A stretch of 41,312 nt of DNA. Origin: Alphaproteobacteria bacterium. Lineage in GTDB: Bacteria; Pseudomonadota; Alphaproteobacteria; Geminicoccales; Geminicoccaceae. The notes beneath the pieces were generated by a model, which saw only the letters and a program-made list of their open reading frames with translations, ran no database searches and was not told where the DNA came from. The translations under genes and the position numbers were made by a program. Positions within the stretch are counted from its first letter, which is position 1; every line of letters begins with the position of its first letter. Shown here piece by piece: positions 1-8,326 of the stretch. The DNA is taken from NCBI GenBank assembly GCA_009908425.1, contig JAAAPF010000339.1, positions 1 through 41,312 on the forward strand, read 5' to 3'.

Positions 1-169
1 GCTGGACCGGCTCGACGGCTGGGGCTGGAGCGCGGGGATGACGCCGTCATCGGACCTCGACCCCTGGCCGATGGCGGCCTTCCGCGACCGCTTCGTCCAA
101 GCCTTCAGCGACCCACCGGCGGCGGCGGGCCGAGCCGTTCAGGCCAGCGACACCGACAACGGCGCGTGA
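1..169 (+). CDS. C-terminal end of an unidentified protein (5' truncated by the window)
   Basis: An open frame enters from the left edge (codons in phase with base 2) and ends at TGA 167-169, leaving about 55 residues. Nearly every third position is G or C, as in real genes here, and the peptide is rich in Trp and Asp (LDRLDGWGWSAG near its start). It converges with the exonuclease gene on the other strand and overlaps its last 31 bases. I do not recognise the family. The alternative is that this is only the shadow of GC-rich DNA; the upstream sequence would settle it. Confidence 0.4.
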   Translation, partial: LDRLDGWGWSAGMTPSSDLDPWPMAAFRDRFVQAFSDPPAAAGRAVQASDTDNGA

Positions 170-906
170 TCGGAGGCGTCCTTCTCACCGCGGGGGCCGG
201 GGTCGATCGCGGCCTCGCGCAGGCGGTCGGCGGCCTGCGGGCTCAACAGCGCGTGGTCGATGCGCACGCCCTCGTCGGTCCGGAAGGCGCGGCCCTTGTG
301 CTCCCAGAAGGAGTAGGCCCGGGCGCTGGGCTGGAGTGCGCGGAAGGCGTCGACGAAGCCGCGATGGACCAGCCGCCGCCAGGCCCGGCGCTCGTCCATG
401 TGAAAGCAGATACCGCCCTCCCAACCGGCGGGGTCGCAGACGTCGATCGGCTCGGGCGCGACGTTGAAGTCGCCGGCGACGACGAGCGGTGTCTCGGCCT
501 CCAGCGCGGCGTCGAGGCGGGCGCCGAGGCGGCCGAAAAAGGCGAGCTTGTAGGAGAAGTTGTCGGAATCGACGGCGGTGCCGTTGGGCACGTAGACCGA
601 GGCGATCCGCAGCCCGTCGACGGTGGCCTCGAGCCAGCGCGCCTGGGCGGCGCCGCCGTCACCCGGCAGGCCGCGCGTGGCGTCCGTCGGCGCGCTCTTC
701 GCCAGGATGGCGACGCCGTTGCGCTGCGGCTCGCCGAAGGCGGCGACGTGGTAGCCGGCGGCCTCGAACGGCGCACGCGGGAACTGGTCGTCGTCGACCT
801 TGGTCTCCTGCAGGCACAGGACGTCGACGCCGTGCGCCTCGGCCCAGGCCAGCACCGCCTCCGTCCGCCGCCGGATCGAGTTCACGTTCCAAGTGGCGAT
901 CTTCAC
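139..906 (-). CDS. xthA: Exodeoxyribonuclease III (AP endonuclease)
   Basis: Cuts DNA at abasic sites and removes 3' nucleotides or 3' blocking groups in base-excision repair; cytoplasmic. The 255-aa product begins MKIATWNVNSIR, the family N-terminus with Asn7. LQETK supplies the metal-binding Glu34. VYVPNG carries Tyr105, GDFNV gives Asp146 and Asn148, RIDH gives Asp217, and SDHAPL gives the catalytic Asp246-His247 pair. Length is normal for the short alphaproteobacterial form. It lies 3 bases downstream of erpA and is probably co-transcribed from the promoter upstream of erpA. All catalytic residues are present, so I expect it to be active. Confidence 0.96.
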   Translation of the reverse strand: MKIATWNVNSIRRRTEAVLAWAEAHGVDVLCLQETKVDDDQFPRAPFEAAGYHVAAFGEPQRNGVAILAKSAPTDATRGLPGDGGAAQARWLEATVDGLRIASVYVPNGTAVDSDNFSYKLAFFGRLGARLDAALEAETPLVVAGDFNVAPEPIDVCDPAGWEGGICFHMDERRAWRRLVHRGFVDAFRALQPSARAYSFWEHKGRAFRTDEGVRIDHALLSPQAADRLREAAIDPGPRGEKDASDHAPLSVSLA

Positions 907-909
907 CCG

Positions 910-1257
910 TCAGATCGCGAAGGAGTTGCCGCAGCCGCAGGAGGACGCGGCGTTCGGGTTCTTGATCGCGAAATAGGAGCCGGTGAGGTCCTCGACGTAG
1001 TCGAGCTCGGCGCCGGCCATGTACAAGAGCGACATGCCGTCGATGACGACGCGCACACCCGCGCGCTCCACCGCGACGTCGTCCGGCTGGTGATCGGCGT
1101 CGAGGTCGAAGCCGTACTGAAAGCCGGAACAGCCGCCGCCGGAGACGCTGATCCTGAGCTGAAGTTCCGGGTTGGCTTCGCGCGCGAGGATTTCGCGCAC
1201 CCGCGCCACCGCCCGCTCGGAGACCTGGAACGGCGCCGGCGCTGCCGCTTCCGCCAT
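910..1257 (-). CDS. erpA: A-type iron-sulfur cluster insertion protein ErpA
   Basis: Carries and delivers Fe-S clusters to apoproteins. The 115-aa product has the complete A-type signature: Cys43 in SGGGCSGFQYGF and the C-terminal CGCG with Cys107 and Cys109. The three cysteines are the cluster ligands. The spelling SGGGCSGFQYGF and the motif NPNAASSCGCGNSF favour ErpA over IscA/SufA. It is the first gene of a minus-strand pair with xthA; pairing of these two genes is common in alphaproteobacteria. A near-consensus promoter lies about 30 bases upstream. No iron-responsive operator was recognised in the short leader. Confidence 0.93.
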   Translation of the reverse strand: MAEAAAPAPFQVSERAVARVREILAREANPELQLRISVSGGGCSGFQYGFDLDADHQPDDVAVERAGVRVVIDGMSLLYMAGAELDYVEDLTGSYFAIKNPNAASSCGCGNSFAI

Positions 1258-1290
1258 GACCCATGCCCCTATTGAATCCGTGACCTCACG

Positions 1291-1318
1291 AATGTAGGGA
1301 CGCGGCCGGTCGTGTCAA
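1291..1318 (-). promoter_or_regulatory. Sigma-70-type promoter for erpA-xthA
   Basis: Read on the minus strand: TTGACA (1318-1313), a 16-base spacer, then TACATT (1296-1291). The -35 is a perfect match and the -10 matches at 4 of 6 positions. Transcription would start near 1284, leaving a leader of under 30 bases before the erpA ATG at 1257. It lies in the divergent gap between erpA and dgt. I saw no equally good promoter facing dgt. Confidence 0.62.
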
Positions 1319-1351
1319 AGGGCGTGCCGCCGCCCGCGGAGGCCCACCATC

Positions 1352-2500
1352 GTGCCGGCCGACTTCGCCTGCCGCCCCGAAACCAGCCGCGGCCGCCGGC
1401 TCGTCGAGGCCGAGCACCCGCTGCGCAGCCCGTTCCAGCGCGACCGCGACCGCATCATCCACGCCACCGCGTTTCGCCGCCTCGAGTACAAGACCCAGGT
1501 CTTCGTCAATCACGTCGGCGACCACTACCGCACCCGGCTGACGCACTCGCTCGAGGTCGCCCAGATCGCGCGGACGCTCGCCCGCGCGCTCGGTGTCGAC
1601 GAGGATCTGGCCGAAGCCATCGCGCTCGCCCACGACCTCGGCCACACCCCCTTCGGCCACGCCGGCGAGGACGCCCTCGACGCCCGTCTCGCCGGCCACG
1701 GCGGCTTCGACCACAACGTCCAGACGCTGCGGGTCGTCACCCGGCTGGAGCAGCGCTACGCCGCCTTCGACGGCCTCAATTTGACGTTCGAGACCCTCGA
1801 AGGCCTGATCAAGCACAACGGCCCCGCGCACCGGCCGGCGCCGCCGGTCGCCGAGATCGCCGCCGAGCGCGGGATCGCGCTCGCCGGCTTCGCGCCGGTG
1901 GAGGCCCAGCTCGCCGCGCTCGCCGACGACGTCGCCTACGTCAACCACGACCTCGACGACGGCCTGCGCGCCGGGCTGTTGGCGTTCGAGGAGCTGCGCG
2001 CGCTGCCGGTGGTGGGCGACGCCGCCGGCGAGGTCGCCGCCCGCTTCGCCGGGCTCGAGCCGCGTCGGCGGGTGCACGAGACGGTGCGGCGGGTGACGGA
2101 CGCGATGGTGCGCGATCTCGCCGCCACCAGCCGCGCGCACCTCGACGCCCTCGGGCCGCGCGACGTCGACGCGGTGCGCGGCGCCGACGCCGCGGTCGTC
2201 GCCTTCTCGCCGCCGCTGCGCGACGCCGTCGCCGCGGTCAAAGCGTTCTTGCGGGAGCGGCTCTACCGTCACTACAAGGTCAACCGCATGACGGCGAAGG
2301 CGACGCGCGTCGTCGACGAGCTGTTCGCGGCGTTCACGCGCGATCCGGCCTGTCTGCCGCCGCACTGGCACGCCCGCTGCGACGGGCCGGACGGGGCGCG
2401 GACGATCGCCGCGGTGCGCGACTACATCGCCGGCATGACCGACCGCTTCGCGCTCGACGAGCACGCGCGTTTGACCCGCTTGGACGACGTTCGCCTATGA
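1352..2500 (+). CDS. dgt: Deoxyguanosinetriphosphate triphosphohydrolase-like protein (HD domain)
   Basis: A dNTPase of the dGTPase family, which hydrolyses dNTPs to the deoxynucleoside and triphosphate and so affects nucleotide pools. The 382-aa product has an N-terminal region ending RDRDRIIHATAFRRLEYKTQ, then the HD metal site: His65 in TRLTHSLEV and His94-Asp95 in ALAHDLGHTPFGHAG. A later acidic stretch (DDVAYVNHDLDD) supplies further metal ligands. The start is GTG 1352; I see no better in-frame start upstream that keeps the conserved N-terminus. Its TGA overlaps the argS ATG (ATGA), so translation is probably coupled. Substrate preference cannot be read from the sequence. Confidence 0.92.
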   Translation: MPADFACRPETSRGRRLVEAEHPLRSPFQRDRDRIIHATAFRRLEYKTQVFVNHVGDHYRTRLTHSLEVAQIARTLARALGVDEDLAEAIALAHDLGHTPFGHAGEDALDARLAGHGGFDHNVQTLRVVTRLEQRYAAFDGLNLTFETLEGLIKHNGPAHRPAPPVAEIAAERGIALAGFAPVEAQLAALADDVAYVNHDLDDGLRAGLLAFEELRALPVVGDAAGEVAARFAGLEPRRRVHETVRRVTDAMVRDLAATSRAHLDALGPRDVDAVRGADAAVVAFSPPLRDAVAAVKAFLRERLYRHYKVNRMTAKATRVVDELFAAFTRDPACLPPHWHARCDGPDGARTIAAVRDYIAGMTDRFALDEHARLTRLDDVRL

Positions 2501-4239
2501 ACCTTTTCGCCATCTTCGAGGGCGAGGTCCGTCGGGCCCTCGAACGCTTACGCGAGCGCGGCGAGCTGCCGGCGGAGCTGGCGCTCGAGGGTTGGACGGT
2601 GGAGCCGCCGCGCGATCCCGGCCACGGGCAGGTGGCGACCAACGCCGCGCTGGTGCTGGCCAAGCCGGCGCGCACCAGGCCGATGGCGATCGCCGAACCG
2701 CTCGCCGACCTCCTGCGCCGGGTCGAGGGCGTCGCCGAGGTCACCGTCGCCAAGCCCGGCTTCGTCAACCTCCGTCTCGACGACGCCGTCTTTCACCGCG
2801 TCCTGCGCGCGGCGCTCCGCGACGGCGAGCGCTTCGGGCTGGTCGACCTCGGCCGCGGCGCCAAGGTCAATGTCGAGTACTGCTCGGCCAACCCGACCGG
2901 GCCGCTGCACGTCGGCCACGGCCGCGGCACGGTCTACGGCGACGCGCTCGCCGCGCTCTTGGCCGCCACCGGCTTCCACGTCACCCGCGAGTACTACGTC
3001 AACGACGGCGGCGCGCAGATCGAGACCCTCGCCCGCTCGCTCCATCACCGTTACCGCGAGGCGCTCGGCGACGCCGTCGGCCCGATGCCCGAGGGCGGCT
3101 ATCCCGGGGACTATCTCGTCCCGGTGGCGCACGCCCTGGTCGAGCGCGACGGCGACCGCTGGCGCGACGCCACCGAACCGGAGTGGATGGCGCCGTTCGG
3201 GGACTTCGCCAAGGCGGCGATGCTCGCCCGCATCAAGGACGACCTGAAGGCGCTCCGGGTCGAGCACGACGTCTTCACCAGCGAGGCCGAGCTACTGGCG
3301 GCCGGCGTGGTCGAGCGCTGCATCGCCGAGCTGGAGGAGCGCGGGCTGGTCTACACCGGCACCCTCGAGCCGCCGAAGGGCAAGGCCATCGAGGACTGGG
3401 AGCCGCGCCCCCAGCTCCTCTTTCGCGCCACCGCCTTCGGCGACGACACCGACCGCCCGCTCCAGCGCTCCACCGGCGACTGGACCTACTTCGCCAACGA
3501 CATCGCCAACCACTGGGACAAGTACCGCCGCGGCTTCAAGGAGATGATCGATGTCTGGGGCGCCGACCACGGCGGCTACGTCAAGCGCATGCAGGCCGGG
3601 GTCCAGGGCATCACCGGCGGCGACGGCGCGCTCGAGGTCAAGCTCTGCCAGCTGGTCCAGCTCATGGACGGCGGCCAGCCCTTGAAGATGTCGAAGCGCG
3701 CCGGCCGCATCGTCACGCTGCGCGACGTCGTCGACGAGGTCGGCCCGGACGTCTTCCGCTTCATCATGCTGACCCGCAAGAACGACGCCGCGCTCGACTT
3801 CGATCTCCAAAAAGTCGTCGAGCAGTCGAAGGACAACCCGGTCTTCTACGTGCAATACGCCCACGCCCGCATCCGCTCGGTCTTCCGCCACGCCGCCGAG
3901 GCCGGGATGGCGACGGCCGAGCTCGGCGACGCCCCGCTGGCGCGTCTCGCCGACGAGGGCGAGCGGGCCGTGCTCGAAGCGATCGCGCAGTATCCCCGCA
4001 CGCTCGCGCTCGCCGCCGAACACCGCGAGCCGCACCGCATCGCCTTCTACCTGGAAGAACTGGCCGGTGCGGTGCATCGCTTGTGGACCCGCGGCAAGGA
4101 GGAGGCGAGCCTGCGCTTTCTCGTCGAGGACGACGAGCCGCTCACCCGCGCCCGTCTGGCGCTGCTGGAGAGTGCTCGGACGGTGATCGCCGGGGGGCTG
4201 CGCGTCTTGGGCGTCGAGCCGGTCGAGGCGATGCGTTAG
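2497..4239 (+). CDS. argS: Arginine--tRNA ligase
   Basis: Class I aminoacyl-tRNA synthetase that charges tRNA-Arg. The 580-aa product starts at the ATG overlapping the dgt stop codon. It has the Add1 N-terminal domain (about residues 1-105) and the catalytic HIGH motif in the form HVGH (138-141) after SANPTGPL. KMSKR lies at 397-401, and a helical anticodon-binding domain follows (DNPVFYVQYAHARI to the C-terminus). The open frame continues far upstream of 2497, but that extension overlaps dgt and is an artefact of GC-rich DNA. It heads the conserved argS-SPOR-nagZ-scpAB run. Confidence 0.96.
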   Translation: MNLFAIFEGEVRRALERLRERGELPAELALEGWTVEPPRDPGHGQVATNAALVLAKPARTRPMAIAEPLADLLRRVEGVAEVTVAKPGFVNLRLDDAVFHRVLRAALRDGERFGLVDLGRGAKVNVEYCSANPTGPLHVGHGRGTVYGDALAALLAATGFHVTREYYVNDGGAQIETLARSLHHRYREALGDAVGPMPEGGYPGDYLVPVAHALVERDGDRWRDATEPEWMAPFGDFAKAAMLARIKDDLKALRVEHDVFTSEAELLAAGVVERCIAELEERGLVYTGTLEPPKGKAIEDWEPRPQLLFRATAFGDDTDRPLQRSTGDWTYFANDIANHWDKYRRGFKEMIDVWGADHGGYVKRMQAGVQGITGGDGALEVKLCQLVQLMDGGQPLKMSKRAGRIVTLRDVVDEVGPDVFRFIMLTRKNDAALDFDLQKVVEQSKDNPVFYVQYAHARIRSVFRHAAEAGMATAELGDAPLARLADEGERAVLEAIAQYPRTLALAAEHREPHRIAFYLEELAGAVHRLWTRGKEEASLRFLVEDDEPLTRARLALLESARTVIAGGLRVLGVEPVEAMR

Positions 4240-4306
4240 GATCAAGGCGAGGCCGCGGGGGTCGCGGCGACATCGGCGGCGCCGCGGCGGACGGAGGAGC
4301 GAGCGC

Positions 4307-5050
4307 GTGATCGGCGGCATGTGGCGTTGGGCGTGGACGGCGGCGGTCTTCGGCCTGTTCTTCGTCGTGGTCGGGGCCGCCCTCGACGGCGCGCCGCGCG
4401 CCGACGGTGAGCTGCCGCTGATCGAGGCCGGCCCGGCGCCGATCAAGGAGCGGGTGGCGCTGCCCGACCTCGATCAGGTGGTCCCGCGCTCCAGCGTCTT
4501 GAACCTCCTCGCCGAGGAGGACGATCCGGAGGCCGACGTGCCCGACGCCCTCGCGGCGCTGCAGGAGGGCCTCGACGAGCGGGCGGCGCGCGAGCGCGAG
4601 ATCGAACGGGTCGAGGCCGCCGCCGGGGGTGACGGTGGCGGCGAGGCCGCGCCTGCCGCGGCACCGGACGCCGCGGGCGAGGCCCCCTTCGAGACGGTGC
4701 CGCGGCCGGATCGGCGTCCCCCGGCCGCCGCCCGCTCCACGCCCGAGGACGACGACGGCGACCGCGGCGGCAACGGCGAGGTCGCGGCGCGGACGGCCGG
4801 CGACGCCTACCGCATCCAGCTCGCCGCGGTGCCGCCCGGCGAGGAGCACGCCACCTTCGACCGCTTGGAGCGCCGCTACGGCGACGCCTTGGCGGGGCTC
4901 ACCCCGCGCTTTCGGGCGGTCTCCACCGATTCGGGCGTGCTGGTGCGGGTGCAGGCCGCCGGCTTCGCGAGCGAACGGGCCGCCACCGCGCAGTGCGAGC
5001 GCATCCGCGCCGCCGGCGGCGAGTGCTTCGTCGTCGCCGGCCCCGGATGA
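4307..5050 (+). CDS. SPOR-domain envelope protein
   Basis: Probably a peptidoglycan-binding inner-membrane protein. A short N-terminal membrane segment (about residues 8-25, WAWTAAVFGLFFVVVGAAL) is followed by a long Ala/Pro/Glu/Asp-rich periplasmic linker. A C-terminal SPOR domain (about 167-247) begins AYRIQLAAV and ends AAGGECFVV. SPOR domains bind glycan strands stripped of stem peptides at division sites. The start is GTG 4307; an ATG at 4319 (MWRWAW) is equally possible and loses nothing recognisable. Its TGA overlaps the nagZ ATG. A SPOR gene between argS and nagZ is the usual alphaproteobacterial arrangement. Confidence 0.85.
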   Translation: MIGGMWRWAWTAAVFGLFFVVVGAALDGAPRADGELPLIEAGPAPIKERVALPDLDQVVPRSSVLNLLAEEDDPEADVPDALAALQEGLDERAAREREIERVEAAAGGDGGGEAAPAAAPDAAGEAPFETVPRPDRRPPAAARSTPEDDDGDRGGNGEVAARTAGDAYRIQLAAVPPGEEHATFDRLERRYGDALAGLTPRFRAVSTDSGVLVRVQAAGFASERAATAQCERIRAAGGECFVVAGPG

Positions 5051-6063
5051 ACCCGCCGCGCGCCGTCGTCGTCGGCCTCGAAGGACCGGAGCCGAGCGCG
5101 GTCGAGTGCCGCCTGCTCGCCCATGCCCGCCCGCTCGGCGTCATCCTCTTCAAGCGCAACGTCGAGAGCCGGGCGCAGCTCGCCCGCCTCACCGCGGCGG
5201 TGCGCGCCGCCCTCGGCCGCGACGACGCCCCTATCCTGGTCGATCAGGAGGGCGGTCGCGTCCAGCGGCTGGGGTCGCCGCACTGGCCGGCCTGGCCGCC
5301 GGCGCGGCGCGTCGGCGCGCTCGCCGAGCGCGACCGCGCCGCCGGGGTCGAAGCCGCCCGCATTCTCGCGACCCGGATGGCCCTGGATCTGCGCGAGGTC
5401 GGCATCGACTGGGTGTGCGCGCCGGTGCTCGATCTGGCGCTGGCCGAGACCCACGCCGCGATCGGCGACCGCGCCTACGCCGGCGATCCCGACCTCGTAG
5501 CCGAGCTCGGCGCCGCCGCCGTCGCCGGCTTTCTCGCCGGCGGCGTGGTGCCGATCGTCAAGCACGTCCCCGGCCACGGCCGCGCCCGGGTCGACCCCCA
5601 CCGTGCGCTGCCCACCGTCGACGCCCCGCTCGCCACGCTGGAGGCGGCGGACTTCGGGCCGTTTCGGGCGCTCGCCGCGGCGCCGGCGGCGATGACCGCG
5701 CACGTGGTCTACGACGCCCTCGACCGGCGACGTCCGGCGAGCTGCTCGCCGACGGTGGTCGGCGAGACCGTGCGCGGTCGGCTCGGGCTGGAGGGTCTGC
5801 TGGTCTCCGACGACGTCGACATGGGCGCCCTCGCGGGCGGCGTCGACGAGCGCGTCGCGGCCGTGCTCGCCGCCGGCAACGACGTGGCCTTGCAATGCAA
5901 CGGCATCCGCGCTGACCTGGAGCGGGCGTTGGCGGCGGCGCCGCCCCTCGGCGACGCCGCGCTCGCGCGGGTGGCGGCGGCCCGCCGGCAGGCGGTCGAG
6001 GCCGCGGCGGACGTCGCCGACCGGCGCGTCCTGGACGCAGCGCTCGCGACCAGCCTCGGCTGA
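5047..6063 (+). CDS. nagZ: Beta-N-acetylhexosaminidase NagZ (GH3)
   Basis: Removes N-acetylglucosamine from GlcNAc-anhydroMurNAc peptides during cytoplasmic muropeptide recycling. The 338-aa product shows the GH3 barrel with DQEGGRVQRL. The KHVPGHGR motif (Lys172-His173) carries the flexible-loop His that acts in NagZ enzymes. SDDVDMGAL (around residues 254-261) carries the nucleophilic Asp. The ATG at 5047 overlaps the upstream TGA (ATGA); a longer frame upstream is Arg-rich and unlikely to be translated. NagZ products can feed AmpR-type beta-lactamase induction, but no such gene is visible here. Confidence 0.93.
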   Translation: MNPPRAVVVGLEGPEPSAVECRLLAHARPLGVILFKRNVESRAQLARLTAAVRAALGRDDAPILVDQEGGRVQRLGSPHWPAWPPARRVGALAERDRAAGVEAARILATRMALDLREVGIDWVCAPVLDLALAETHAAIGDRAYAGDPDLVAELGAAAVAGFLAGGVVPIVKHVPGHGRARVDPHRALPTVDAPLATLEAADFGPFRALAAAPAAMTAHVVYDALDRRRPASCSPTVVGETVRGRLGLEGLLVSDDVDMGALAGGVDERVAAVLAAGNDVALQCNGIRADLERALAAAPPLGDAALARVAAARRQAVEAAADVADRRVLDAALATSLG

Positions 6064-6087
6064 GGCGCGAGCTTCGAGGAGACGTCG

Positions 6088-6798
6088 TTGGACATCGCGT
6101 CGCTCGGCCATGCGCTCTCGGTCTGGCTGTTGCCCATCATCACCGCGATCACCCTGCACGAGGCCGCCCACGGCTGGGCCGCCGATCGGCTCGGCGACGA
6201 CACCGCCCGCCGCGCCGGGCGGGTGTCGTTGAACCCGGTGCGCCACGTCGACCCCGTCGGCACCGTGCTCCTACCGGGCGTGTTGTTGATGTTCGCGCCG
6301 ATCGTCTTCGGCTGGGCCAAACCGGTGCCGGTGCAGCCCGGGCGCTTGCGTCGGCCGCGGCGCGACATGGCGCTGGTCGCCGCCGCCGGGCCGGCGCTGA
6401 ACTTCGTGCTCGCGCTCGCCTGCGCCTGGCTCCTGGTGGTGCCGGCGCTGATCGGCGGCGACGGCGGGCTGTGGCTGCAGCAGAACCTGTTGAACGCGCT
6501 CTTGATCAACCTGGTGCTCGGGGTCTTCAACCTGTTCCCGATCCCGCCGCTGGACGGCGGTCGCATCGCCGTCGGCGTGTTGCCGGCGGCGCTCGCGCGG
6601 CGCTGGGCGGGGTTGGAGCGCTACGGGTTGGTGATCCTGCTCGCCCTTCTGTTCGTGGTGCCGCTGGTGACGCGCCAGCTGGGGATGGAGGTGAGCCCGC
6701 TGGCGACCTTCGTCTTCGGCGTGCTGCGCCCGGTGGTGGCGCTGGTGGCCGCGTTGAGCCCGTGGAGCGCCGGCCAGCTCTGGGGGGCGATGCTGTGA
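6088..6798 (+). CDS. Site-2 protease family membrane metalloprotease
   Basis: A 236-aa intramembrane zinc protease of the compact M50B type. The zinc motif HEAAH lies at 24-28 in the first membrane helix. GPALN (101-105) is the conserved mid-protein motif, and the third zinc ligand is Asp156 in NLFPIPPLDGGR. About five or six hydrophobic segments are visible. No PDZ or CBS domain is present, so the substrate cannot be guessed. The start is TTG 6088 with GAGGAG about 10 bases upstream. The TGA overlaps the scpA GTG. It sits between nagZ and scpA, where I would not normally expect it. Confidence 0.9.
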   Translation: MDIASLGHALSVWLLPIITAITLHEAAHGWAADRLGDDTARRAGRVSLNPVRHVDPVGTVLLPGVLLMFAPIVFGWAKPVPVQPGRLRRPRRDMALVAAAGPALNFVLALACAWLLVVPALIGGDGGLWLQQNLLNALLINLVLGVFNLFPIPPLDGGRIAVGVLPAALARRWAGLERYGLVILLALLFVVPLVTRQLGMEVSPLATFVFGVLRPVVALVAALSPWSAGQLWGAML

Positions 6799-7574
6799 GC
6801 GAGCCGAGCGCGCCGGTCGACCCGCCCGCGCCCGCCGCCGAGCCGGCCGATCCCGACGCGCTGATCGTCGCCGTCGACGGTTATTCGGGCCCGCTCGACG
6901 TGCTGTTGACCCTGGCCCGCAAGCAGCAGGTGGACCTGACCCGGATCTCCGTGCTGCCGCTGGTCGAGCAGTACCTCGCCTTTCTCGACGCGGCGCTGGC
7001 GCGCCGGCTCGACCTCGCCGCCGACTATCTCGTCACCGCCTCCTGGCTGGCCTACCTCAAGTCGCGGTTGTTGCTGCCCGCCCCGAGCGAGCCCGAGGCC
7101 GAGGAGGCCCAGGCCATGGCCGAGGCGCTGACCCAGCGCCTGCAGCGCCTGGAGGCCATCCGCGGTGCGGTGGTCGAGCTCGCCCGCCGCCCGCGGCTCG
7201 GCGTCGCGCGGCTGCCGCGCGGCCGGCCCGAGGGCCTCAAGGTCACCCGTGTCGACGGCTTCACCACCGGCCTGGCCGAGCTCCTCGGCGCCTACGCCGC
7301 GGTGGTGCGGCGCGGCGAGACCCACACCCTGTCCTTCGAGCGCCCCGAACTGGTGGCCGTGGACGTCGCGCGCGACGGTCTGCGCGCCGGGTTGGCCGGG
7401 GCGCGCGACTGGCGCGCGCTCGACGACGCCCTGCCGGCGGCGCTGAAGACCGCGGGGCTGGCGCGCTCGGGGCGGGCCTCGGGCTTCGCCGCGGCGCTGG
7501 AACTGGCCCGCACCGCGGAGGTCGAGCTGCGCCAGGAGGCGCCGTTCGCGCCGCTGTGGCTGCGTCCGCGATGA
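6795..7574 (+). CDS. scpA: Segregation and condensation protein A
   Basis: Kleisin subunit that bridges the SMC ATPase heads in the bacterial condensin complex. The 259-aa product has the ScpA N-terminal signature FSGPLDVLL-like (YSGPLDVLLTLARKQQVDL) and a second conserved block (YLVTASWLAYLKSRLLLP). A C-terminal winged-helix-like region follows. The GTG at 6795 overlaps the protease TGA (GTGA) and its own TGA overlaps the scpB ATG, so the three genes are probably translationally coupled. The smc gene is not in this window. Confidence 0.92.
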   Translation: MSEPSAPVDPPAPAAEPADPDALIVAVDGYSGPLDVLLTLARKQQVDLTRISVLPLVEQYLAFLDAALARRLDLAADYLVTASWLAYLKSRLLLPAPSEPEAEEAQAMAEALTQRLQRLEAIRGAVVELARRPRLGVARLPRGRPEGLKVTRVDGFTTGLAELLGAYAAVVRRGETHTLSFERPELVAVDVARDGLRAGLAGARDWRALDDALPAALKTAGLARSGRASGFAAALELARTAEVELRQEAPFAPLWLRPR

Positions 7575-8215
7575 GCCGGGACGACGCCGCCGGGACCGAG
7601 GACGCCGCGCCGGCGCCCAGCGAGGCGGAGGCGCGGCGGATCTGCGAGGCGCTGTTGTTCGCCGCCCCCGAGCCCCTCGGCGAAGACGAGATCCGGGCCT
7701 TTCTGCCCGGCCCGGTCCCGGTCGGCGCGATCCTGCGCGCGCTGGCGACCGACTACGCCGGCCGCGGCGTCCAGATCGAGTGCCACGACGGCCGCTGGGC
7801 GGTGCGCACGGCGCCGGACGTCGCGCCCTATCTGGAGCGCCTGCAGGTCAAGCCGAAGACGCTGTCGCAGGCCGCGCTCGAGACGCTGGCGATCATCGCC
7901 TACCGCCAGCCGGTCACCCGCGCCGAGATCGAGCAGATCCGCGGCGTCGGCGTCAGCCGCGGCACCCTCGACCTGCTGGTCGAGACCGGCTGGGTCCGCC
8001 CGCGCGGCCGCAAGCCGGTCCCCGGCCGGCCGGTGACGTGGGTGACGACCACGGGGTTCCTCGATCATTTCGACCTCGCCAGCCTCGACGACTTGCCGCG
8101 CGTCGAAGAACTGGCCGCCGCCGGCCTGTTCGACCCCCCCGCCGAGCCCCCGCCCCAAGACCAGGCGAGCGAGGAGGCGGCGGCGGGAGGCGTCGACGAC
8201 CCCGACGCGACTTGA
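7571..8215 (+). CDS. scpB: Segregation and condensation protein B
   Basis: Winged-helix partner that binds ScpA in the SMC condensin. The 214-aa product has two winged-helix modules: EARRICEALLFAAPEPLGED at the N-terminus, then LSQAALETLAIIAYRQPVTR with IEQIRGVGVSRGTLDLLVE. A Pro/Glu-rich acidic tail follows, as is usual. The ATG at 7571 overlaps the scpA stop. A frame opening at 7556 exists but overlaps scpA and adds nothing conserved. Confidence 0.93.
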   Translation: MSRDDAAGTEDAAPAPSEAEARRICEALLFAAPEPLGEDEIRAFLPGPVPVGAILRALATDYAGRGVQIECHDGRWAVRTAPDVAPYLERLQVKPKTLSQAALETLAIIAYRQPVTRAEIEQIRGVGVSRGTLDLLVETGWVRPRGRKPVPGRPVTWVTTTGFLDHFDLASLDDLPRVEELAAAGLFDPPAEPPPQDQASEEAAAGGVDDPDAT

Positions 8216-8276
8216 GTGTGCGGCCTCTTTGGAATTTTTCTAAATCCACGGTGCCCGGCGGCGATTTCGGGCGAAC

Positions 8277-8305
8277 TTGACGTCGCCGCGCCGCGTCCAT
8301 AGCTG
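8277..8305 (+). promoter_or_regulatory. Possible promoter of the ABC ATPase gene
   Basis: TTGACG (8277-8282), a 17-base spacer, then TAGCTG (8300-8305), about 20 bases before the ATG at 8327. The -35 is good and the -10 is poor. A short AT-rich patch (8234-8246, GAATTTTTCTAAA) just upstream is unusual for this DNA and could serve as an UP-like element. Confidence 0.3.
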
Positions 8306-8326
8306 TGAGGTCGTACGGGGGGAACG

